Positions 48,304 to 58,170 of a stretch of DNA of 64,000 nucleotides are shown here, piece after piece. Position numbers and translations under genes: made by a program. Source of the DNA: Marinobacterium weihaiense (GTDB lineage Bacteria; Pseudomonadota; Gammaproteobacteria; Pseudomonadales; Balneatricaceae). The first letter of the stretch is position 1, and every line of letters begins with the position of its first letter. The stretch is from assembly GCF_019061305.1 (NCBI RefSeq), contig NZ_JAHQZT010000011.1, positions 35,202-99,201 of the forward strand. Reading direction: 5' to 3'. Below the pieces are notes generated by a model, which saw only the letters and a program-made list of their open reading frames with translations, was not told where the DNA came from and did not search any database.

Positions 48304-48321
48304 CTCACAGTTCAGTGTGAT
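48304..48321. promoter_or_regulatory. LysR-type dyad between trpI and trpB
   Basis: TCACA (48305-48309) is inverted as TGTGA (48316-48320) around GTTCAG, giving the T-N11-A form of LysR sites. The arm order is opposite to a CRP site. It lies 71 bases upstream of the trpB start, where a TrpI activation site is expected. Confidence 0.55.
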
Positions 48322-48391
48322 TTTATCGATTTTTTCCCGTGCCTGCATGCTCTAGACTGCAGTCATCACAATGATTGATGGAGTCGAACCC

Positions 48392-49606
48392 ATGAGCACA
48401 GAGACCTCCCTGCGACAGGGCCCCGACGCAAGCGGATTCTTTGGTCGTTTCGGCGGGCGTTTCGTCGCTGAAACCCTGATGCCCCTGATTCTGGAACTGC
48501 AGGACGAGTATGAACGCGCCAAGCAGGACCCGGCCTTCCACGCCGAGCTGGAAAAACTGCAGAAGGATTTTGTGGGACGCGAGACGCCGCTGTATCTGGC
48601 CGAGCGTCTGACCGAAGCCCTGGGCGGGGCCAAGATCTACCTTAAGCGTGAAGATCTGAACCACACTGGCGCACACAAGATCAACAACTGCCTGGGTCAG
48701 ATTCTGCTGGCCAAACGCATGGGCAAGAAGCGCATCATTGCGGAAACCGGCGCCGGCATGCACGGCGTGGCAACGGCTACCGTGGCGGCACGTTTCGGTA
48801 TGGAATGCGTGATCTACATGGGCAGCACGGATATTCATCGTCAGCAGCCCAACGTGCAGCGCATGAAGCTTTTGGGCGCCAAGGTGATTCCAGTGACCAG
48901 TGGCACGGGCACGCTGAAGGACGCCATGAACGAGGCCCTGCGAGACTGGGTCACCAACGTGGACAGCACCTTCTATATCATCGGCACTGTGGCCGGCCCT
49001 CACCCGTACCCGGCACTGGTGCGCGACTTCCAGTCGGTTATCGGTGACGAGACTCGTCAGCAGATGCTGGACAAGGAAGGGCGCCTGCCGGATACGCTGG
49101 TGGCCTGTATCGGTGGCGGTTCCAACGCCATGGGGTTGTTCCACCCCTTCCTGGACGATACAGATGTGAAAATGATCGGCGTCGAAGCCGGCGGCGAAGG
49201 GCTCGACAAGCGCCACGCGGCCAGTCTCAAGGGGGGCGAGCCGGGCGTGCTGCACGGCAACCGTACCTTCCTGTTGCAGTCCGATGATGGCCAGATTCAG
49301 GATGCGCACTCCATTTCGGCGGGCTTGGACTACCCCGGCATTGGCCCCGAGCACGCCTGGTTGCATGACATCAAGCGCGTCGAGTATGTGGCCGTGACCG
49401 ATGAGGAAGCGTTGGACGGATTCAAGGCACTGTGCAAGTACGAGGGTATCATTCCGGCTCTGGAAACCTCACACGCCATTGCCCATGTGCTCAAGCTGGC
49501 ACCGACTCTGCCCAAGGACCACCTGGTTGTCATCAACCTCAGTGGTCGTGGCGACAAGGATATGGTGACCGTTACCGAACATCTGGCAGATGAACTGGCG
49601 GAATAA
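48392..49606 (+). CDS. trpB: Tryptophan synthase beta subunit
   Basis: A PLP enzyme of 404 residues that condenses indole with serine to give tryptophan, forming the alpha2-beta2 complex with TrpA. The PLP lysine lies in [13 protein letters not shown], the phosphate loop in GGGSNAMG, and [14 protein letters not shown] opens the protein. The start at 48392 (MSTETSL) has GGAG eight bases upstream; the seven-codon extension is less likely. trpA follows after nine bases. Confidence 0.96.
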   Translation: MSTETSLRQGPDASGFFGRFGGRFVAETLMPLILELQDEYERAKQDPAFHAELEKLQKDFVGRETPLYLAERLTEALGGAKIYLKREDLNHTGAHKINNCLGQILLAKRMGKKRIIAETGAGMHGVATATVAARFGMECVIYMGSTDIHRQQPNVQRMKLLGAKVIPVTSGTGTLKDAMNEALRDWVTNVDSTFYIIGTVAGPHPYPALVRDFQSVIGDETRQQMLDKEGRLPDTLVACIGGGSNAMGLFHPFLDDTDVKMIGVEAGGEGLDKRHAASLKGGEPGVLHGNRTFLLQSDDGQIQDAHSISAGLDYPGIGPEHAWLHDIKRVEYVAVTDEEALDGFKALCKYEGIIPALETSHAIAHVLKLAPTLPKDHLVVINLSGRGDKDMVTVTEHLADELAE

Positions 49607-49615
49607 GGATTTAGA

Positions 49616-50431
49616 ATGACAGCGACAAGCCGTATGGAGCGCCGCTTTGCCGCGCTCAAAGCCGACAACCGTGCCGGGCTGGTGACCTTCACCACTGCCG
49701 GTGATCCGGACTACACACACAGCCTGAACACGCTGCTGGGCCTGCCGGCCGCAGGAGCGGATGTCATTGAGCTGGGCATGCCGTTCACGGACCCGATGGC
49801 GGATGGCGCCGCCATTCAGCTGGGCAGCCAGCGCGCACTGGCCAACGGCCAGAACATGGTGAAAACCCTGCAAATGGTGCGTGAGCTGCGCAAGCAGGAT
49901 CAGGACACTCCGCTGGTGCTGATGGGGTACTACAACCCGATCTACCGCTACGGTGTTGAAGCGTTTCTCGAAGAAGCCGCCGAAGCCGGTGTCGATGGTC
50001 TGATCGTGGTGGACCTGCCGCCGGAACACGATGATGAACTCTGTGTACCGGCAGCCCAGGCGGGGATTCATTTCATCCGTCTGGCGACCCCGACCACCGA
50101 TGCCAAGCGCCTGCCGGGCGTGCTGGCGAATACCTCCGGCTTCCTGTACTACGTTTCCAGCACCGGTGTAACCGGTGCCGCAGCGCCGACGCCGGAAAAG
50201 GTGCAGGCTGAAGTGGAAGCAATCCGGGCACATACCGATATTCCGATCGGAGTCGGCTTTGGCATTCGTACCCCCGAGCAGGCCGCGCGCATCGCTCGCT
50301 TTGCGGATGGTGTGGTGGTGGGGTCTGCACTGGTGGATCGTATTGCAGCGGCCGAGACGCCCGAAGCCGGGACGGCATCCGTGCTGTCACTGGTGAGCGA
50401 GCTGGCAGAAGCGGTGCGCAACGCCCGCTGA
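49616..50431 (+). CDS. trpA: Tryptophan synthase alpha subunit
   Basis: A 271-residue TIM-barrel lyase that cleaves indole-3-glycerol phosphate to indole and glyceraldehyde 3-phosphate. The catalytic glutamate lies in [16 protein letters not shown] and the aspartate in the same block. YYNPIYRYG and [12 protein letters not shown] bind phosphate. It is co-transcribed with trpB. The rest of the trp pathway is not in the window. Confidence 0.96.
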   Translation: MTATSRMERRFAALKADNRAGLVTFTTAGDPDYTHSLNTLLGLPAAGADVIELGMPFTDPMADGAAIQLGSQRALANGQNMVKTLQMVRELRKQDQDTPLVLMGYYNPIYRYGVEAFLEEAAEAGVDGLIVVDLPPEHDDELCVPAAQAGIHFIRLATPTTDAKRLPGVLANTSGFLYYVSSTGVTGAAAPTPEKVQAEVEAIRAHTDIPIGVGFGIRTPEQAARIARFADGVVVGSALVDRIAAAETPEAGTASVLSLVSELAEAVRNAR

Positions 50432-50444
50432 TCAGACTGCCCGG

Positions 50445-50473
50445 CGCAGCGGGTGGTGTCCCCACCCGTTGCG
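50445..50473. terminator. Hairpin between trpA and the convergent metal exporter gene
   Basis: CGCAGCGGGTGG (50445-50456) pairs with CCACCCGTTGCG (50462-50473), twelve pairs including one G-T, with a five-base loop. No clear T-run follows on either side. Its place between convergent genes suggests a shared 3'-end structure. Confidence 0.5.
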
Positions 50474-50475
50474 TA

Positions 50476-51438
50476 TTACCCCTGTTTCCTCTCCCGCGCA
50501 CACTGCTGACAGTAACTCACCTCAATGATGGGGTGATGCAGATTCTTGATGGTTCTCAACTTGGCACGGTATTGCTCCGGTGTGGTTGCACCGTGTGCGA
50601 CCACGGCTGCCACCAGGGTCCATGAACCTTGGCCGACCGACCAGACATGCAGATCCACCACGTCAGTATCGCCCATGCGCTGCAACTGCTTGCGTGCCTG
50701 TTTGCGAATCTCGTCCGGCCCTTCGCGGTCCAGCAAGACTCCGGCGGTCTGCCGCAGCAGCCCCCAGGACCAGCGCAAAATGACGAGAGAGGCAACCAGT
50801 GCGATGGCCGGGTCCAGCCAGTGCCAGCCAAAGATCCAGGCGGCACCCAAACCGACAATAGCCGCCACTGAAGTTACGACATCCGCCATCACATGAGCTA
50901 CAGCGGCACCGAGGTTGGAATCGTGCTCATGCTCGCCATGGCCGTGACCATGTTCGTGCTTGCCGGTCAGCAGAACGGCCGAAACCAGGTTGACCACCAG
51001 GCCGATGACCGCCACGGTCATGGCTTCCTTTGGCATCAGGGCACCAGGCTCCAGCAGGCGATGAGCAGACTCGTACATCAGCCACATCGTGGATACCCCC
51101 AACATCAGGGCACTGGTATAGGCTGCCAGGTCGGCAATCTTGCCGCTGCCAAGGCTGAGACGACGGTCATGGGCGTGGCGGCGTGACAGGTAATAGGCCA
51201 AGGCGGCCAGTCCCAGTGCCATGGCATGGCCGGCCATGTGAATGCCGTCGGCCAGCAGCGCCATGGAACCGGTCCAAAGGCCGGCAGCTACTTCAGCCAG
51301 CATGGTGACAAACGTCAGCAGGGTGACCAGCGTGGCGCGGCGTTCAGCCTTGCGCTTCTGGCCCTGGCCAAAGTCATGTGGGTGTTCGAGTTGATCAGCG
51401 GTATGACAGTGTTCAGATTCGGGGGCCGGGCGGGACAT
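50476..51438 (-). CDS. Cation diffusion facilitator (DmeF-like metal exporter)
   Basis: An inner-membrane metal:proton antiporter of 320 residues from the ATG at 51438, with GGAG five bases upstream. Six membrane segments are visible. The metal site is made by LLADGIHMAGH in TM2 and HVMADVVTS in TM5. A histidine-rich cytoplasmic loop (HEHGHGHGEHEHD) sits between TM4 and TM5, and a C-terminal ferredoxin-like domain follows. The N-terminal His/Glu-rich tail and loop resemble DmeF, the cobalt/nickel exporter, but zinc cannot be excluded. Confidence 0.9.
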   Translation of the reverse strand: MSRPAPESEHCHTADQLEHPHDFGQGQKRKAERRATLVTLLTFVTMLAEVAAGLWTGSMALLADGIHMAGHAMALGLAALAYYLSRRHAHDRRLSLGSGKIADLAAYTSALMLGVSTMWLMYESAHRLLEPGALMPKEAMTVAVIGLVVNLVSAVLLTGKHEHGHGHGEHEHDSNLGAAVAHVMADVVTSVAAIVGLGAAWIFGWHWLDPAIALVASLVILRWSWGLLRQTAGVLLDREGPDEIRKQARKQLQRMGDTDVVDLHVWSVGQGSWTLVAAVVAHGATTPEQYRAKLRTIKNLHHPIIEVSYCQQCARERKQG

Positions 51439-51470
51439 TACTACTCCGAGAAGCAATTAAACGTACATGA

Positions 51471-51528
51471 AACAGTGTATCAGCGAGCGCGACAATGCGA
51501 AGAAAAAGCATGAACAGATAACACTGTT
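51471..51528. repeat. Spaced inverted repeat upstream of the CDF gene
   Basis: AACAGTGT (51471-51478) is inverted as ACACTGTT (51521-51528), 42 bases apart, directly upstream of the metal exporter start. It could be a regulator site or a leader stem. Confidence 0.3.
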
Positions 51529-51582
51529 CCTGAGCGGGGTCAGTTTTTTGTAACAGAAAGGTTTAAAAGGGGCAGGTGCGTC

Positions 51583-51614
51583 AAAAAAGGATCGGCCCGG
51601 AGAACCCGGGCCGA
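51583..51614 (-). terminator. Rho-independent terminator of proS
   Basis: TCGGCCCGG (51592-51600) pairs perfectly with CCGGGCCGA (51606-51614). On the minus strand the stem is followed by TCCTTTTTT. It lies seven bases after the proS stop. Confidence 0.92.
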
Positions 51615-51620
51615 GGTGTA

Positions 51621-53333
51621 TCAGGCCATCTGCTGCAGCAGGAATTCCACGGCGGTATCGACGGCGATATCGCTGGAATCCGCGTCGCGGCGGCTCTTGT
51701 ATTCCAGAGTGCCGTTGTTCAGGCCGCGGTCGGAAATGACCAGGCGCTGCGGGATACCCATCAGTTCCATGTCGGCGAACTTGACGCCCGGACGTTCCTT
51801 GCGATCATCCAGGAAGACATCCACGCCGGCGGCCTGCAGGGCCGCATAGAGTTCGTCGGCCTTGGCACGAACCTCGTCGGACTTGTCATAGTTCAGCGGC
51901 ACCAGTGCCACGCTGAACGGGGCCAGCGCCTGCGGCCAGATGATGCCCTTGTCGTCATGGTTTTGTTCGATGGCAGCGGCGACTACACGGGTCACGCCGA
52001 TGCCGTAGCAGCCCATGGCCATGACGGTAGACTTGCCATTCTCATCCAGTACAGTGGCGTTCATCGCCTCGGAGTACTTGGTGCCCAGCTGGAAGATATG
52101 GCCCACTTCAATGCCACGGCGGATCTGGATCTTGCCCTGGCCGCAGGGGCTGGGGTCGCCTTCAACCACGTTACGGATATCGGCGACGTCCGGTGTCGGC
52201 AGGTCACGCTCCCAGTTGATGCCAAAGTAGTGCTTGTCATCGATATTGGCGCCGGCACCGAAGTCGGACAGGGTTTCAACGCTGCGATCGATGATGCACG
52301 GAATCGGCAGATTGACCGGGCCCAGAGAGCCGGGACCGGCACCGATCACCTGACGAATTTCTTCGTCGGTCGCAAAGCGCAGCGGTGTTTCCACCTGCGG
52401 CAGCTTCTCGGCCTTGATTTCGTTCAGCTCGTGATCGCCACGGACCAGCAGGGCAACGAAATCGGCGTCGACCGCTTCGCTGGCAGCCACGATCAGGGTC
52501 TTGACGGTCTTTTCGATGGGCAGATCGAACTGTTCGACCAGCTCGGCGATGGTCTTGGCGTTCGGGGTGTCAACCAGGCGCATCTCTTCGCTCGGGGCCT
52601 GGCGCTCGCCCAGCGACAGGGCTTCGGCCATCTCGATGTTGGCGGCGAAGTCGCTGCTGTCGGAGAAGGCGATGTCGTCTTCACCGGAGTTGGCCAGCAC
52701 GTGGAACTCGTGCGAGGAGTCACCGCCGATGGAGCCGTTGTCGGCCAGTACCGGACGGAAATCCAGGCCCAGGCGGGTAAAGATGTTGGTGTAGGCCTGG
52801 TGCATCACCTTGTAGGTGTCCACCAGCGACTCCTGCGTGGTGTGGAAGGAGTAGGCGTCCTTCATGATGAATTCGCGCGAGCGCATCACACCGAAGCGCG
52901 GACGAATCTCGTCACGGAACTTGGTTTGAATCTGGTAGAAGTTGGCCGGCAGCTGCTTGTAGCTTTTGACTTCGCGGCGCACCAGATCGGTGATCACCTC
53001 TTCATGGGTCGGGCCCACGCAGAACTCGCGGTTGTGGCGGTCATTCACACGCAGCAACTCGGGGCCGTACTGTTCCCAGCGACCGGATTCTTCCCAGAGC
53101 TCGGCCGGCTGGATGGCGGGCATCAGCACTTCCTGGGCGCCGGCGGCATCCATCTCTTCGCGCACGATGCGCTCCACCTTGCGCAGGGTGCGCAGGCCCA
53201 GGGGCAACCAGCTGTAGAGGCCGGCCGCGACCTTGCGGATCATGCCCGCACGCAGCATCAGCTGATGGCTGATCACCTCGGCGTCAGAGGGCGTCTCTTT
53301 CAGGGTCGCAATCAGAAATTGGCTTGCTCGCAT
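51621..53333 (-). CDS. proS: Prolyl-tRNA synthetase
   Basis: A class II synthetase of 570 residues of the bacterial type, with the editing insertion between motifs 2 and 3 (about residues 225-400). The N-terminus [20 protein letters not shown], motif 2 region [20 protein letters not shown] and motif 3 [13 protein letters not shown] are all present. A C-terminal anticodon-binding domain follows. The length matches E. coli ProS (572). The long plus-strand frame over the same region is an antisense shadow. Confidence 0.96.
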   Translation of the reverse strand: MRASQFLIATLKETPSDAEVISHQLMLRAGMIRKVAAGLYSWLPLGLRTLRKVERIVREEMDAAGAQEVLMPAIQPAELWEESGRWEQYGPELLRVNDRHNREFCVGPTHEEVITDLVRREVKSYKQLPANFYQIQTKFRDEIRPRFGVMRSREFIMKDAYSFHTTQESLVDTYKVMHQAYTNIFTRLGLDFRPVLADNGSIGGDSSHEFHVLANSGEDDIAFSDSSDFAANIEMAEALSLGERQAPSEEMRLVDTPNAKTIAELVEQFDLPIEKTVKTLIVAASEAVDADFVALLVRGDHELNEIKAEKLPQVETPLRFATDEEIRQVIGAGPGSLGPVNLPIPCIIDRSVETLSDFGAGANIDDKHYFGINWERDLPTPDVADIRNVVEGDPSPCGQGKIQIRRGIEVGHIFQLGTKYSEAMNATVLDENGKSTVMAMGCYGIGVTRVVAAAIEQNHDDKGIIWPQALAPFSVALVPLNYDKSDEVRAKADELYAALQAAGVDVFLDDRKERPGVKFADMELMGIPQRLVISDRGLNNGTLEYKSRRDADSSDIAVDTAVEFLLQQMA

Positions 53334-53351
53334 AGAACCAGGGTCCGTCTA

Positions 53352-53382
53352 ATAATGAAAATGGCCCCCATTTTAGGGGGCC
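53352..53382 (-). terminator. Terminator between the DUF523 gene and proS
   Basis: GGCCCCC (53363-53369) pairs with GGGGGCC (53376-53382) with a six-base loop. On the minus strand ATTTTCATTATT follows the stem. It should end the DUF523 transcript before proS. Confidence 0.65.
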
Positions 53383-53408
53383 AGCGTCAGGCGAACAAGG
53401 GGCCGGGC

Positions 53409-53885
53409 TCAGGCAGCGCGGCTGTACTGTTCGACAAACTGAATCAGATCTTCCAGCTGATGTTCATTGAACACCGGGAAACCGTTGCGCAGCAGCTCAT
53501 CGGCGGCCACGCCCGGTGCATTCACCAGATTGCCGGAGAAGGTGCCGTCATAGATTTCCTGGTTGCCGCAGGAGGGGCTTCGGGCCTTCATCAGTGCACA
53601 GCAGCAATCGTGCTGACGCGCCAGTTCAAGGGCCTGTTCGGCACCGCTGAGGAACTGCGGCGTAACGTCTTCGCCGGCGCTGGTGGTAATCAGAATTGGA
53701 AAGCGGCTCTGGGTTTCGGCCGGGGCTCTCGGGGTCGGCAGACCGCCAAGGGTTTCGGGGCAGACGGTCACCAAACGTCCCTGTTGCTGCCAGCGTTTGA
53801 GAACCGGATGATCCAGCAGATTGTCGCGGCCGTCATAACGCACTTTTGCGCCCAGCAAGCAGGCGCTGACCAGTACTTTACTCAT
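53409..53885 (-). CDS. DUF523 domain protein
   Basis: A 158-residue protein with the DUF523 opening MSKVLVSACLLGAKVRYDG, the cysteine-containing CPETLGGLPTPR block and SPSCGNQEIYDGTFSG. Several conserved cysteines suggest metal or redox chemistry. Members are widespread; some are linked to tRNA or thiouracil metabolism, but no activity can be assigned here. It lies upstream of proS on the same strand, separated by a terminator. Confidence 0.88.
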   Translation of the reverse strand: MSKVLVSACLLGAKVRYDGRDNLLDHPVLKRWQQQGRLVTVCPETLGGLPTPRAPAETQSRFPILITTSAGEDVTPQFLSGAEQALELARQHDCCCALMKARSPSCGNQEIYDGTFSGNLVNAPGVAADELLRNGFPVFNEHQLEDLIQFVEQYSRAA

Positions 53886-54043
53886 GTCTTACTCTTGCAG
53901 GATTTTGATTGTTGTTATTTTAGTGCGCATATTTTACGGCCATGTTGCGTCAGCGCAATACAACTAAAGTCAGCGCGTCCCTGATCGGCTACACGACGGG
54001 TGCTGAAAGGGCCGTAGCAGCGAGCGTTAAGGCAGCAGGAGAA

Positions 54044-54083
54044 GGTGGCCAGCATTCCTTTGCTGGATTCTTTACTGGCCACC
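54044..54083. repeat. Alternative hairpins in a 225-base gap
   Basis: GGTGGCCAG (54044-54052) pairs perfectly with CTGGCCACC (54075-54083). The inner CCAGC (54049-54053) can alternatively pair with GCTGG (54062-54066). The gap 53886-54110 holds no convincing gene. This structure is near the 3' end of the flavoprotein transcript and has no U-run. Confidence 0.4.
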
Positions 54084-54110
54084 AGTGCTTCGAATGGTCT
54101 GTGCAGGCGG

Positions 54111-56045
54111 TTAGTGCTGTTCGATCATGAAGACATCAAAGAACTGCGCCAACGCCTGGTGTGCATCAAGCGGCAAGATGTTGGCGATGTGCTGATCAGG
54201 TCTTACCACCACCATGCAGCCCGCCGAGCGGTCAATGCCACGCAGGTCATAGATGTCATTGCCTTCTGCTGTCTGAAAGACCTTTTCATAGTCGCGCAGC
54301 CCGTACTTGCCTTTTGCCGGCCACAGGTAATCCTGCAGATCCTGTATCGACAGGTCCTGTTGCTGGAAAACCGCATAGGTATCGATGACCGAATCGATAT
54401 CCGCGCCTTTCGGCGTGTATTTAAGTACTGGCGAAGACGGATCCTTGGCCAGGAAGTCGATGAGCTGATAGGCCGCAGACGAGGGATCCGCCGGGTTCTG
54501 GGTATCGCCAAAGAGGAAGATCCGCCAGCGTCCATCGGCCTTGATCAGGTGCCCCAGATGCTGAACGCGACCGTCGGCCACGCGGGTGGCCTCAGCCGAG
54601 TGGAAGCGTTGCCCAATATGCAAGCCTTTGGCCAGATGCTGGTGTTCCTGTCCCGTGCAGAGATAGGACGGGAAGTATTCGATGGAGGTCCCGGAGACAA
54701 AGCCGCTTTGCCGCTTCATGAAGGCTTCGATTTTGGCCGTATCAACCTTGGCCTGAGCAGAATCATCGCCTGCGGTCGGCCGTGTCGCCACCAGCCGCGA
54801 GAGTTCCCGGTCAGCATCGATCAGCTGCTGGGCCACCTTGCGCCGCTCAGGGCCGTAAGTGCTCAGCAGTTTGGGGTGGCTTTTGCCCTGAATCACGGCC
54901 GCCAGTTTCCAGCCCAGGTTAAAGGTATCCGGCAAGGAGGTATTCAAGCCCCAGCCGCCTTTGGGACTGTGCGTATGGCAGGCATCACCGGCGACAAAGC
55001 CACGCGGGATGACGTCATCGGGGCTGTCCACTGGGCGGTTGTCAAACCGCTCGGCAATGCGCTGGCCGACCTCATAGATCGACCACCAGGCTACTTCCTT
55101 TACATCCAGCGTGTAGGGGTGAAAGATCTTCTGCGCCTTGGCGATGATATCCTGCTCGTTCAACTTCACATCGGCGGCACGCTTGTCCTTGCCAAGCAGA
55201 TCCAGCTCGACGTAAAACCGGCACAGGTAGCCGCCCTCACGCGGAATGGTCATGACCGCACCATGGTGTTTGGACTGGATAAAACTCTTGATGCGGATAT
55301 CCGGGAAGTCCGTGTTCAGCAGAATATCCATAACGCCCCAGGCCTTGTTGGCAGAGTCGCCTTGCAGCGGGATATCCATGCTTTTGCGCACTTTGCTGCG
55401 GGCACCGTCGCAACCGACCACATAGCGCGCCTTAACGACCTCGGTCTTGCCGGCACCGGCTTCATCGGTACGTGTAAATGTCGCCGTGATGGGGTAGGCG
55501 TCCAGGTTCTGGGTCAGGCTGTCGTCAATCTTCATCTCGGCCAGTTCACGGCTGTAATGAGGACGCAGGTGAGTGACGGATCGTTCCATACCATCCAGCA
55601 GCAACTCGTGCAGCCGTGCCTGGTTTACGATGCCGTGGGTAAATTCGGACAGCCCGGCGCGAGCATCGGCAACCTTGTGCGTGCGCTTGATGTTCTCGGG
55701 ATTGGCTTCGTCAGGCTCCCAGAAGGTGTTTTGTTTCAGCTGGTAGGTCTCTTTCACCACCATTTCACTGCTGTTGAAGGCCTCCATGATCTCAATGGTG
55801 CGGCAGGAAATGCCGTCGGCACGCCCGAACAACAGCGGTCCCGGTGCCATGTCAACAATGCAGGTTTTGATGTCGGGAAACTCGGATAGCTGCCGTGCCA
55901 GCGTCAAACCGGCCGGGCCGGTGCCGATAATCAGCACATCCACTTCACCGGGCAGGTCCACAATTGGTGGGTTGGGGTAAGGCTCTCGAACCTCATCGGG
56001 AACCTCATAGTTGCCGGGTTTGAACCCGTTCAGATGATATTGCAT
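54111..56045 (-). CDS. mobA: FAD-dependent aromatic hydroxylase (3-hydroxybenzoate 4-monooxygenase-like)
   Basis: A 644-residue flavoprotein of the phenol 2-monooxygenase class. The FAD motif DVLIIGTGPAGLTLARQL comes near residue 35, the second FAD motif GFVAGDACHTHSPKGGWGLN near 335, and a thioredoxin-like C-terminal domain ends the chain. Length and motifs best fit 3-hydroxybenzoate 4-monooxygenase, which gives protocatechuate; phenol hydroxylases are close relatives. The start at 56045 (MQYHLNGFKPGNYEVPDE) has AGGTGATC upstream. No ring-cleavage genes are in the window. It is divergent from an acyl-CoA ligase across a 464-base gap. Confidence 0.82.
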   Translation of the reverse strand: MQYHLNGFKPGNYEVPDEVREPYPNPPIVDLPGEVDVLIIGTGPAGLTLARQLSEFPDIKTCIVDMAPGPLLFGRADGISCRTIEIMEAFNSSEMVVKETYQLKQNTFWEPDEANPENIKRTHKVADARAGLSEFTHGIVNQARLHELLLDGMERSVTHLRPHYSRELAEMKIDDSLTQNLDAYPITATFTRTDEAGAGKTEVVKARYVVGCDGARSKVRKSMDIPLQGDSANKAWGVMDILLNTDFPDIRIKSFIQSKHHGAVMTIPREGGYLCRFYVELDLLGKDKRAADVKLNEQDIIAKAQKIFHPYTLDVKEVAWWSIYEVGQRIAERFDNRPVDSPDDVIPRGFVAGDACHTHSPKGGWGLNTSLPDTFNLGWKLAAVIQGKSHPKLLSTYGPERRKVAQQLIDADRELSRLVATRPTAGDDSAQAKVDTAKIEAFMKRQSGFVSGTSIEYFPSYLCTGQEHQHLAKGLHIGQRFHSAEATRVADGRVQHLGHLIKADGRWRIFLFGDTQNPADPSSAAYQLIDFLAKDPSSPVLKYTPKGADIDSVIDTYAVFQQQDLSIQDLQDYLWPAKGKYGLRDYEKVFQTAEGNDIYDLRGIDRSAGCMVVVRPDQHIANILPLDAHQALAQFFDVFMIEQH

Positions 56046-56509
56046 TGCTTGATCACCTCGCTTCTGGCTCTGCCATTGGATGTGTTTTATTAATATATTC
56101 ATTACATAAGGGTGTAAGCCTACTCAGCGTAATCAAAGGGTACGCCAAGATGAACGGCTCTGGGCTTCTTGTCCCGCTTGATACCCTAACGCAACCAAGT
56201 ACAAAAATGATGCGGGAAGTCACTGAAAAGAATAGACGATGTGGTCGTTACTGGCTGCCAACCGGGCATTCATCAAACAGCATGCAAGACCACGGACATG
56301 TCTGTTGCCGGCGCTGCCTTGCGCTCAATTCGCCCCCAGGGCGTACCGTCACCCGGGATGACACTGACCGGATTCGGCAGCGCGTGGCGAGTCGTCGGAG
56401 TGTTCATGGGTTTACGTGTACGGCAACCCCATATATATTCGGGTTATCCCCTAAGGGATAGTATGGCTTCCTGGCTCCGACAATAAAGATAAATAAAAGG
56501 AAGGGTTCC
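56046..56509. promoter_or_regulatory. 464-base divergent regulatory gap
   Basis: No convincing gene is seen; a 138-codon frame over most of it lacks a ribosome site and family features. Two dyads are present. TTACA/TGTAA (56102-56106/56113-56117) surrounds TAAGGG, near the flavoprotein promoter. TATCCC/GGGATA (56445-56450/56455-56460) surrounds CTAA, about 50 bases before the ligase start. GGAAGGG precedes the ligase ATG. The base composition is lower in GC than the flanking genes. Confidence 0.5.
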
Positions 56510-58156
56510 ATGAGCAAACAGCCTTACCTGCCATTTTACCAGGCGTTTGAGGTCGACCAGCTGCGTGAAGCGCTGCCCGGTGCCGACCTGGATGCCGGCT
56601 TCAACGTCTGTGACCTGATCTGTGACCGCTGGGCACAGGACAGCGAACGCGTCGCACTGAATTACGAAGGGGTGTCCCGTCCCGGCGAAAGCTGGACCTT
56701 TGCCCGCCTGCAACAGGCCTCGGCCCGCTTTGCCAATCTGCTGCAGCAGCAGGGCATCGGCAAGGGCGATCGGGTCGCGGCGCTGCTGCCACGCACGCCA
56801 GAACTGCTGGTAGCGGTACTGGGTACCCTCAGGGCCGGGGCGGTGTATCAGCCGCTGTTTACCGCTTTTGGTCCCGGTGCCATCGAATACCGTCTGGACA
56901 AGGCCGATACCCGCCTGGTGGTCACGGATGATGCCAATCGTTTCAAGCTGGACGACGTGCAGAACTGCCCGCCCATTGTGCGTGTCAGCAGTGGCGGAGC
57001 CGACAGTCATGGCGATCTGGACTTCCACACGCAAATGCAGGCTCAGCCAGACCGTTTTACGCCGGTGACGATCGCGGCGGATGATCCCTTCCTGCAGATG
57101 TTTACCTCGGGCACCGTGGGCAAGTCCAAGGGCGTTGCCGTTCCGGCCCGTGCCGTGCTCTCGTTTTACGTTTACATGCGCTATGCCATCGACCTGCAGC
57201 CGGACGACCGCTACTGGAATGTCGCCGATCCTGGCTGGGCCTATGGCCTGTATTACGCCGTGGTCGGGCCGTTGCTGCTGGGCGCGACCACTCATTTCAA
57301 TGAAAACGGCTTCACGCCCGAATCCACCTACGCCATGATTCGCCGCTATGGCATTACCAACCTGGCAGCGGCTCCCACGGCTTATCGGTTGTTGATGGCC
57401 AACGACCAGGTGCTGGCCGATGGCGAAACGCTGGCGCTGCGGGTGGCCAGCAGTGCCGGCGAAGCGCTCAACCCGGAGGTGGTCAACTGGGTCAAGCGTC
57501 GTCTGGGCTGCCCGGTCAAGGATCATTACGGCCAGACGGAAACCGGCATGACCTGCTGCAACCACCATGTGCTGGAACATCCGGTGCGGGTGGGGTCCAT
57601 GGGGTATTCGTTGCCGGGTCATCGGGTGGTGGCGCTGGATGGCGATTTCAACGAGGTGGGCGAGGGTGAAACCGGCCAGCTGGCGGTGGATGTGGATCAG
57701 TCGCCGCTGTTCTTCTTCCCCGGCTATACCTGGGCGGAAAAGAACCCCTTTCATGACCGCTACTACCTGACCGGCGATGTGGTGATCAGTCATGGCGACG
57801 GCAGCTTCTCCTTTACCGGGCGCGATGATGACATCATCACCACCGCCGGTTATCGGGTCGGGCCGGCTGATGTCGAGAGTACACTGCTGGAACACCCGGC
57901 CGTGGCGGAATCGGGTGTGGTCGGCAAGCCGGACAGCTCGCGCGGCTCGGTGATCAAGGCCTATGTGGTGACGCGGCCGCAGTTCGATGCCGATGAAACC
58001 CTCGCCGATGAACTCAAGGAGCTGGTGCGCAATCGCCTGTCGACCCATGCCTTCCCGCGTGAGGTCGAATTCGTGCAGGAGTTGCCGAAGACACCCAGTG
58101 GCAAGATTCAACGCTTCATACTGCGCAACAAGGCGCGTGAAGAAGCCGATCGTTAA
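56510..58156 (+). CDS. AMP-forming acyl-CoA synthetase
   Basis: A 548-residue adenylate-forming ligase that activates a carboxylic acid with ATP and then CoA. The P-loop is FTSGTVGKSKGVAV, the adenine motif is YGQTETGM, the hinge region is GRDDDIITTAGYRVGPADVE, and the catalytic lysine is in PKTPSGKIQRF. It is most like the medium-chain/acetyl-type group (ACSM or benzoate-CoA-like) and not long-chain FadD. It is followed by a thioesterase and a hydrolase gene with short spacing, giving a three-gene operon that may process the same acyl-CoA. Confidence 0.88.
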   Translation: MSKQPYLPFYQAFEVDQLREALPGADLDAGFNVCDLICDRWAQDSERVALNYEGVSRPGESWTFARLQQASARFANLLQQQGIGKGDRVAALLPRTPELLVAVLGTLRAGAVYQPLFTAFGPGAIEYRLDKADTRLVVTDDANRFKLDDVQNCPPIVRVSSGGADSHGDLDFHTQMQAQPDRFTPVTIAADDPFLQMFTSGTVGKSKGVAVPARAVLSFYVYMRYAIDLQPDDRYWNVADPGWAYGLYYAVVGPLLLGATTHFNENGFTPESTYAMIRRYGITNLAAAPTAYRLLMANDQVLADGETLALRVASSAGEALNPEVVNWVKRRLGCPVKDHYGQTETGMTCCNHHVLEHPVRVGSMGYSLPGHRVVALDGDFNEVGEGETGQLAVDVDQSPLFFFPGYTWAEKNPFHDRYYLTGDVVISHGDGSFSFTGRDDDIITTAGYRVGPADVESTLLEHPAVAESGVVGKPDSSRGSVIKAYVVTRPQFDADETLADELKELVRNRLSTHAFPREVEFVQELPKTPSGKIQRFILRNKAREEADR

Positions 58157-58170
58157 AGGAGGACCGCTTG

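Noticed and set aside
48304..48321. CRP-binding site between trpI and trpB
   Set aside because: The half-sites are in the order TCACA then TGTGA, opposite to the CRP consensus; a LysR-type dyad fits better.
51576..53984. 802-codon plus-strand frame over proS and the DUF523 gene
   Set aside because: It is antisense to two recognised genes, has shadow-type Gly/Gln/Val-rich composition and starts in the proS terminator.
53942..54130. 62-codon frame between the DUF523 and hydroxylase genes
   Set aside because: No ribosome site, and it runs over the hairpin region and the hydroxylase 3' end.
54045..55889. 614-codon plus-strand frame
   Set aside because: Antisense of the FAD hydroxylase, no family motif and no ribosome site.
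56045..56461. 138-codon frame in the hydroxylase/ligase gap
   Set aside because: No Shine-Dalgarno, odd composition and no family features; the region is better explained as a divergent promoter.
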